Source: Verrucomicrobiota bacterium
GTDB lineage: Bacteria; Verrucomicrobiota; Verrucomicrobiia; Opitutales; UBA953
Direction: 5' to 3'
Assembly (NCBI GenBank): GCA_009924535.1
Contig: RFRI01000033.1
Span: 1-9,881 of the forward strand
Length of the DNA stretch: 9,881 nucleotides
A program made the position numbers and the translations under genes. The notes beneath the pieces are model-generated. The model had not been told where the DNA came from, made no database searches, and saw nothing but the letters and a program-made list of their open reading frames with translations. Of the stretch, positions 5,892 through 9,881 are shown in pieces; the first letter of the stretch is position 1, and each line of letters starts with the position of its first letter.

Positions 5892-6686
5892 ATGCCCCGC
5901 CGTTTCCTCGCCGCCGTCGCTCTGTGCCTGAGCGTCCTCTCCCTTCCCGCCGCCGATGGCTGGCTCACCGACCTCGATGAAGGCATGAAGGTCGCCAAGG
6001 CCGAGAAGAAGGCGATCCTCGTCGACTTCACTGGTAGCGACTGGTGTGGCTGGTGCATCCGCCTGAAGAAGGAAGTCTTCGACCAGAAGGAGTTCGCCGC
6101 GGTCACCAAGGACTTCGTCCTCGTCGAACTCGACTACCCTCAGAAGAAGAAGCAGAGCGCCGAGGTGAAGGCCAAGAACAAGGCCCTCTCCGAGAAGTTC
6201 GCGATCGAAGGTTTTCCGACGATCATGCTGCTCGATGCCGAAGGCGCGCCTTTCGCCCAGACTGGCTACCAGGACGGCGGTCCGGTCAAGTATCTCGCCC
6301 ATCTCGCCGAACTGCTCAAAGCCAATACGACCGAAGGGAAGGCGAAGTTCGCCCAGACCAAGAAGGACGAAGGCCTCGTGCGCGGTTACGGCCAGGAGCT
6401 CGAGATGATCATCACCCCGCATCTCGAGAAGAAGGATCTCGCCGCCGCGGAGGCCGCGATCGCCAAGTTCCTCAAGGACAAGGCCGTCACCGGCGCCGCC
6501 AAGGTGACCCTTGCCGTCAACGCCCGCGTGGGCAGCGTCCAGGCCTGCAAGCCCGGCGACCAGGCCGCCGTGCTCAAGGTGCTGGATGAGGTCATCGCGG
6601 ACAACCCCGCTGATCTCACCGGCGAACTGAAGCAGTTCCGCGCCCAGGTCGCCGCCGCCCAAGCCGCCGACAAGGACAAGAAGTAA
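5892..6686 (+). CDS. Exported thioredoxin-fold protein with C-terminal helical domain (paralogue 1)
   Basis: Probably a periplasmic or extracytoplasmic thiol-disulfide protein; substrate unknown. Seen: 264 residues. A signal peptide (MPRR then a hydrophobic core to about residue 20, cleavage near LPA-AD) is followed by WLTDLDEGMKVA and a thioredoxin-like domain. Its active site is TGSDWCGWC (C52, C55) and the cis-proline motif is GFPT (P109). A lysine-rich loop (PQKKKQSAEVKAKNKA, 83-98) precedes the cis-Pro. Residues from about 145 form a charged, alanine-rich helical domain with no motif I recognise. A similar C-terminal domain occurs in the broken third paralogue, but paralogue 2 lacks it. 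The gene is first of three in tandem, with 4 bp to the next. The start at 5892 is supported by the signal peptide. GAGG lies only 2-3 nt before ATG, too close to be a normal Shine-Dalgarno. Disulfide-reductase versus oxidase activity cannot be read from the sequence. Confidence 0.85.
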   Translation: MPRRFLAAVALCLSVLSLPAADGWLTDLDEGMKVAKAEKKAILVDFTGSDWCGWCIRLKKEVFDQKEFAAVTKDFVLVELDYPQKKKQSAEVKAKNKALSEKFAIEGFPTIMLLDAEGAPFAQTGYQDGGPVKYLAHLAELLKANTTEGKAKFAQTKKDEGLVRGYGQELEMIITPHLEKKDLAAAEAAIAKFLKDKAVTGAAKVTLAVNARVGSVQACKPGDQAAVLKVLDEVIADNPADLTGELKQFRAQVAAAQAADKDKK

Positions 6687-6690
6687 TCTC

Positions 6691-7152
6691 ATGAAGAAGC
6701 TCATCCTCACCCTGATGCTGCTCGCGACCGTCACGGCGCGCGCCGAACTCACCTGGCTGACCGACCTCGACGAGGCCAAGAAGGTCGCCGCCAAGGAAAA
6801 CAAGAAGATCCTCGTCGACTTCACCGGCAGCGACTGGTGCGGGTACTGCATCATGCTGCACAAGGAAGTCTTCGCGACCGAGTCGTTCGAGAAATTCGCC
6901 AAGGACTACGTGCTCGTGGAGCTCGATTTCCCGAAGAAGAAGGAACAGCCCGCCGCCGAGAAGGCCAAGAACCAGGCCGCCTCGAAGAAGTTCGGCATCA
7001 ATGGATTCCCGTCGGTGATCATCCTATCCGCTGCCGGCAAAGAGCTCAACCGCCAGTCCGGCTATGGCCCCGGTACCGGCCCCGAAGCCTACCTCGCCAA
7101 GTTCACCGACGCCGGCAAGAAGGGCAAGGTCGCTGCTCCTGCGAAGAAATAA
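6691..7152 (+). CDS. Small exported thioredoxin-fold protein (paralogue 2)
   Basis: Close relative of the preceding gene but only 153 residues, a bare thioredoxin domain. Seen: a signal peptide MKKLILTLMLLATVTARA with likely cleavage after A18, the family lead-in TWLTDLDEAKKVA (21-33), active site TGSDWCGYC (C50, C53), the lysine-rich loop PKKKEQPAAEKAKNQA (81-96), and cis-proline GFPS (P107). It ends soon after the fold in an alanine/lysine tail (KVAAPAKK). It starts 4 bp after paralogue 1 and ends 1 bp before paralogue 3, so one transcript is very likely. The tryptophan of WCGWC in paralogue 1 is tyrosine here, which may shift redox behaviour (inference). The role is probably extracytoplasmic thiol chemistry; partner unknown. 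Confidence 0.87.
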   Translation: MKKLILTLMLLATVTARAELTWLTDLDEAKKVAAKENKKILVDFTGSDWCGYCIMLHKEVFATESFEKFAKDYVLVELDFPKKKEQPAAEKAKNQAASKKFGINGFPSVIILSAAGKELNRQSGYGPGTGPEAYLAKFTDAGKKGKVAAPAKK

Positions 7153-7153
7153 C

Positions 7154-7803
7154 ATGCGCCTCTTTGTCTCCGTCTTCACGCTTTTCGTCGCGATCGCCGC
7201 CCTCGCCGCCGAGCCCGTCTGGCTCACCGACCTCGACGCCGCCAAGGCCCAGGCCGTGAAGGGAAGCAGTTCGGTATCTCTGGTTTCCCGACCGTGCTCC
7301 TGATCGACGCCAAGTCCGGCGAGGTCTTTGGCAAGACCGTCGGCTTCGGTGGCCAGACCGCCAAGGAATACCTCGAAAAGCTGGCCTCGTTTAAGAACAC
7401 CCCTGAAGGTAAGACGGCCCTCGAACAGGAACAGAAATCCGCGGTCGACCGTTCGGCCAAGAGCCGCGTGCTCGGGCAGAAGATCAACGCCGCCATTGCC
7501 GCCAAGGATTTCAAGATCGCAGAGGCCGCCCTCGAGGAGATGTTCGCCGACGTCACCGGACCGCGCAAGGCGGTCATGCCGTTCAACAAGGCGCGGATCC
7601 TGATCATGATCGACCCGACCGCGAAGGAACAGGCGCTCAAGTATATCGACGAAGCCCTGGTACTCACGGCGGGAGACGAGACCCTGGCCAAGCCTTTCCA
7701 GGCTTTCCGCGAAAAGATCGTCTCCGGCGAAGCCGGTGCCGCTGGTTCGGCGCCGAAGAGCACCGCGCCCAAGGCCTCGGCAGACCCGAAGAAGGGCGCC
7801 TAA
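7154..7803 (+). pseudogene. Third thioredoxin-fold paralogue, broken by internal deletion and frameshift
   Basis: The 5' part (7154-7260) encodes a signal peptide (MRLFVSVFTLFVAIAALAA), then EPVWLTDLDAAKAQAVK, matching the start of both upstream paralogues. That frame then runs into unrelated residues and stops at 7303. From 7264, in another frame, the sequence resumes at KQFGISGFPTVLLIDA, the cis-proline region, and continues open to TAA at 7803 with a helical domain like that of paralogue 1. Compared with paralogue 2, about 63 codons are missing (from after the WLTDLD helix to just before the cis-Pro). These include the TGSDWCGxC active site, and the frames require a loss of 3n+1 bases (about 190). 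The downstream frame is intact over about 175 codons, which suggests a recent event or an assembly error. A GTG at 7294 could start a fragment, but it would lack the active site. Confidence 0.85.
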
Positions 7804-7807
7804 GGCC

Positions 7808-8650
7808 TCAGCTCAGCAACTGACTTAAAGACGCCGTGAGGATTTCCTCCGGCGTCTTTCCTTTTTCACGCAGTTCTCGGATCGAAAGCCCGGCGGTCCG
7901 CTTGGCGAGTCGCTTGCCGTCTGCATCGACGATCAGCGGCGCGTGGGCCCAGGACGGAGCCGTCCAGCCGAGCGCGCGATACAGCAAGAGCTGACGGGCC
8001 GTCGAAAGCAGGAGGTCGGCGCCGCGCACGACTTCGGTGATGCCCATGGCATGGTCGTCAGCCACGACGGCGAGTTCATAGGCCGGGAAGCCGTCTTTAC
8101 GCCAGACGAGGAAGTCGCCGAAATCGCTTCCGGCGACGAAAGCCTGCGGTCCTTGGAGCGCATCGGTGAACGTGATCGTCTCACCGTCGGGTACGCGGAA
8201 GCGCCAGTTGGTCGGGCCGGGTTCACGAGCATCGCGGCCGGTGCCGACGGGCGGACGCAAGGCTGGCGGGAAGATCGGCTCGGCGTCGTCTTCGGCGTGC
8301 GGGGCCGTCAGGCTGCGTTCGACGTCCTTGCGGGACTTGTCGCAAGGGAAGATCGCGCCCGTCGCCTGCAGGAATTGCCACACTTCGCGGAACCAATGCA
8401 GGCGCTGGGATTGCACATACGGGCCGTGCGGGCCGCCGACGTCGGGGCCCTCGGACCACTTCAATCCAAGCCAGCGGAGGTCTTCGATCGCGGCCTCGGC
8501 GAACTCCGGGCGGCAACGGACTACGTCGAGGTCTTCGGTGCGATAGAGGAGCGTGCCCGACTTGGCACGGGTGGCGGCGAGGGCGAACGTCCGGGCGTGG
8601 CCGACGTGGAGATAGCCGGTCGGAGTCGGGGCTATCCGTCCGCGGCTCAT
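7808..8650 (-). CDS. gluQ: Glutamyl-Q tRNA(Asp) synthetase
   Basis: It activates glutamate and attaches it to queuosine in the anticodon of tRNA(Asp), a truncated relative of GluRS. Seen: 280 residues, the GluQ-RS length without an anticodon-binding domain. The class I signature is PTPTGYLHVGHAR (8-20, HVGH as HIGH), with RTEDLD at 37-42. NWRFRVPDG (148-156) and DFGDFLVWRKDGFPAYELAVVADD (176-199) are family segments. GKRLAKRT (245-252) takes the KMSKS place. In E. coli YadB/GluQ a zinc site is built from three cysteines and a tyrosine; here only C103 (FPCDKSRKD) remains in that region, so zinc is probably not bound. The start ATG at 8650 shares one base with the TGA of the upstream Nif3-family gene (TGATG), implying translational coupling. 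The stop is 4 bp from that of the convergent thioredoxin pseudogene. Confidence 0.94.
   Translation of the reverse strand: MSRGRIAPTPTGYLHVGHARTFALAATRAKSGTLLYRTEDLDVVRCRPEFAEAAIEDLRWLGLKWSEGPDVGGPHGPYVQSQRLHWFREVWQFLQATGAIFPCDKSRKDVERSLTAPHAEDDAEPIFPPALRPPVGTGRDAREPGPTNWRFRVPDGETITFTDALQGPQAFVAGSDFGDFLVWRKDGFPAYELAVVADDHAMGITEVVRGADLLLSTARQLLLYRALGWTAPSWAHAPLIVDADGKRLAKRTAGLSIRELREKGKTPEEILTASLSQLLS
7827..7866 (+). terminator. Rho-independent terminator of the thioredoxin operon, inside the gluQ 3' coding end
   Basis: AAAGACGCCG (7827-7836) pairs perfectly with CGGCGTCTTT (7850-7859). The stem continues after a bulged T with GAGG (7838-7841) pairing CCTC (7846-7849) around an ATTT loop. CCTTTTT (7860-7866) follows on the plus strand. 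It lies 24 bp after the stop of the third thioredoxin paralogue. On the minus strand the stem is followed by AAG, so it should not act as an intrinsic terminator there. The bases also encode the GluQ residues around KTPEEILTAS. Confidence 0.8.
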
Positions 8651-9411
8651 CAGAGCGGGTTACCCGTCGGGATGAATTCCCACTTCACGCCGAACTCCGC
8701 GGCGACCGCGGCGGCGAGGGCCTTCACGCCCCACGTCTCGGTGGCGTAGTGTCCGCAAGGGTAGAGGTTCCAGCCTTGCTCGTGGGCTTCGTTGAAATGC
8801 TCTTCGCGCAGCTCGCCGGTGATGAGCGTGTCGCAACCTTCGGCCTTCAGATGGCCTAGCGCGCTGCGGCCGCTGCCGCTGAGGATCGCGATCTTCTTCG
8901 GCTGAGCGGAACCGAACTCGATGCCTTTGTAGGTCTGCGGATAGGAAGCCTTGAGGCGCTTCCGGAGCGTGGCGCGCGAGATGCCGCGGCAGATGCAGGC
9001 GATCGGCAGGCCTTCGTAATCCACGAACCAATCCACGACCTTGAGGCCGAGATCCTGGGCGATGAGCGCGTTGTTGCCGATGATGGGATGGGCGTCGAGC
9101 GGCAGGTGGCTGGAGTAGAGCGACAGGCCGGTCTTTTTCAGCGCGGCTTTGCGGAGGTCACGGACCTCGCGTTCGGGCGAGACGGGCCGCCAATACATGC
9201 CGTGGTGGACGATCAGGAAATCGACGCCGCGGCGGGCGGCTTCGGCGAAGACCTGGGCCCCGGCATCGACGGCCGCGCCGACCTTGCGGACCGGGCGCGT
9301 GCCTTTGTGCTGGAGGCCGTTGCGGGAGCCTTCGAAGTCGGCGATGTGCTTGCCGTTGGTGAGGAGGTCGCAGAAACGCGCGACCTGGGCGGCGGTGACG
9401 GGCGTCTTCAC
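8650..9411 (-). CDS. Nif3-like dinuclear metal-centre protein (YbgI/DUF34 family)
   Basis: A member of the conserved Nif3/YbgI family. These proteins form toroidal hexamers with a two-metal site; the biochemical role is not settled (often labelled GTP cyclohydrolase 1 type 2). Seen: 253 residues, close to E. coli YbgI. VDAGAQVFAEAARRG (48-62) leads to the ligand motif VHHGMYW (H69, H70; usually HHP). SSHLPLDAHP (100-109) contains the D106 ligand, GSGRSAL (179-185) lies mid-protein, and TGELREEHF precedes GHYATE (H221, E225), which completes the metal site. The open frame extends to 9570, but the arginine-rich extension is not family-like. The GTG at 9411 overlaps the upstream TGA as GTGA, so that start is chosen. 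It lies between a LolA-like gene and gluQ, overlapping both. No functional link between the three is evident beyond coupling. Confidence 0.9.
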   Translation of the reverse strand: MKTPVTAAQVARFCDLLTNGKHIADFEGSRNGLQHKGTRPVRKVGAAVDAGAQVFAEAARRGVDFLIVHHGMYWRPVSPEREVRDLRKAALKKTGLSLYSSHLPLDAHPIIGNNALIAQDLGLKVVDWFVDYEGLPIACICRGISRATLRKRLKASYPQTYKGIEFGSAQPKKIAILSGSGRSALGHLKAEGCDTLITGELREEHFNEAHEQGWNLYPCGHYATETWGVKALAAAVAAEFGVKWEFIPTGNPL

Positions 9412-9881
9412 AGTTTCTTGAAGTGGGCCGGCTGGGCGGCGGGTCGGGCGAGCGTGGCGGGTTCGAAGGTCTGCGGCGCGAGCCGTTCGCCGAGGGCGGC
9501 TTCGGTGATGCGGAGCAGGTCGGCGTCGCGGGTGGCTTCGTCGAGCACGCTGCAGGCGGCGAGCATCCACTGGTCGTCGACCTTGGAGAATTCCTCGACC
9601 TGCGTCGTGCGGGTCTTCTTGCCGTTCGCGTCGTAGCAGCTGGCCTGGACCAGGACGCCGTAGATGCGGTCGATGGCGAAGTTCACCTTGGCGGGCTCAC
9701 GTCCGACCTGGTTGAGCGCATCGAAGGTGTGGACCGGACGACGGCGTTTCTCCGTGGTGAGGTAGGCCGTGGCGGGCCAATGCGTGAAAGGCAGCTGGAG
9801 GTCGAAAGGGGAGAGGATCAGGCCATCCGCCAGCGGGATGAGCGGAGCCTTGTCGTCGAGTTCCTGCGCGGGGGCGCCTTG
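9408..9881 (-). CDS. Probable outer-membrane lipoprotein-sorting (LolA-like) protein, C-terminal 157 residues; 5' end outside window
   Basis: The frame is open from the right window edge to TGA at 9410-9408. Seen: LSPFDLQLPFTHWP, then a GRP-like turn replaced by RRRPVHTFDAL, then VNFAIDRIYGVLVQASCYDANGKKTRTTQVEEFSKVDDQWMLAAC and a polar tail. This order (substrate-facing LPF.WP strand, a VxxxID..YG.L..A..YD..GK strand pair, then F.KVD..WM) matches my memory of uncharacterised outer-membrane lipoprotein-sorting proteins of the LolA/LolB-like fold. These bind lipid or lipoprotein in the periplasm. The N-terminus and any signal peptide are not visible, so export cannot be checked. The GTG at 9686 is an internal valine, not a start. 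The stop overlaps the next gene's GTG by 4 bp, indicating a translationally coupled operon. The family call is by pattern and could be wrong; gene reality is well supported. Confidence 0.62.
   Translation of the reverse strand, partial: QGAPAQELDDKAPLIPLADGLILSPFDLQLPFTHWPATAYLTTEKRRRPVHTFDALNQVGREPAKVNFAIDRIYGVLVQASCYDANGKKTRTTQVEEFSKVDDQWMLAACSVLDEATRDADLLRITEAALGERLAPQTFEPATLARPAAQPAHFKKL

Noticed and set aside
5802..6902. Open frame on the minus strand extending the sirB-like gene upstream to 6902 (693 codons in total)
   Set aside because: It runs antisense to two clear signal-peptide thioredoxin genes, and the extension is low-complexity and Gly/Glu/Leu-rich. The chelatase domain starts at the ATG at 5801.
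7294..7803. Separate gene starting at GTG 7294
   Set aside because: Its frame continues upstream into the cis-Pro motif GFPT homologous to the neighbours, so it is the 3' part of the broken third paralogue rather than an independent gene.
9412..9570. N-terminal extension of the Nif3-like protein up to 9570
   Set aside because: The added residues are arginine/proline-rich noise from overlapping another gene. The GTG at 9411 forms a GTGA overlap and gives the usual family length.

Overview
The window is about 9.9 kb of GC-rich, gene-dense bacterial chromosome with normal housekeeping content. No phage, transposase, CRISPR or RNA gene is visible. Sulfate assimilation, sirohaem enzymes, exported thioredoxin-like proteins carrying a TGSDWCGWC-type active site, and a general lack of Shine-Dalgarno sequences fit a Verrucomicrobiota-like organism. 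That assignment is inference from protein style, not a marker gene.

Region 1 (1-3993, minus strand) is an assimilatory sulfate reduction operon. It is transcribed leftward as sulfite reductase haemoprotein (cysI-like), then a [4Fe-4S] APS reductase (cysH), then ATP sulfurylase small subunit (cysD), then the GTPase subunit cysN, which runs off the left edge. ATP sulfurylase makes APS, the reductase makes sulfite, and the sirohaem enzyme makes sulfide. The 165-bp cysH-cysD spacer holds three arrays, each of exactly four 7-bp GC-rich units. Two lie in one orientation and one in the other, and the inverted one overlaps the cysH stop codon.

Region 2 (3994-5801) supplies sirohaem, the cofactor of the sulfite reductase. 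cobA (uroporphyrinogen-III methyltransferase) is divergent from the cys operon across a 57-bp AT-rich spacer that contains a near-perfect inverted repeat abutting both start codons. A CbiX/SirB-like chelatase with an unusual two-helix membrane tail runs convergently with cobA, only 2 bp apart. The middle enzyme, precorrin-2 dehydrogenase, is not in the window.

Region 3 (5892-7803, plus strand) is a tight tandem of three related exported thioredoxin-fold genes. The first two keep CXXC. The third has lost about 190 bp, including CXXC, and is frameshifted. A strong intrinsic terminator for this operon lies inside the 3' coding end of the convergent gluQ gene.

Region 4 (7808-9881, minus strand) is a translationally coupled trio. 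A LolA/outer-membrane-lipoprotein-sorting-like protein (cut by the right edge) overlaps a Nif3-family metal protein by 4 bp, which overlaps glutamyl-Q tRNA(Asp) synthetase (gluQ) by 1 bp.

No gene-free stretch exceeds 165 bp. The long open frames antisense to these genes look like by-products of GC-rich codon use.
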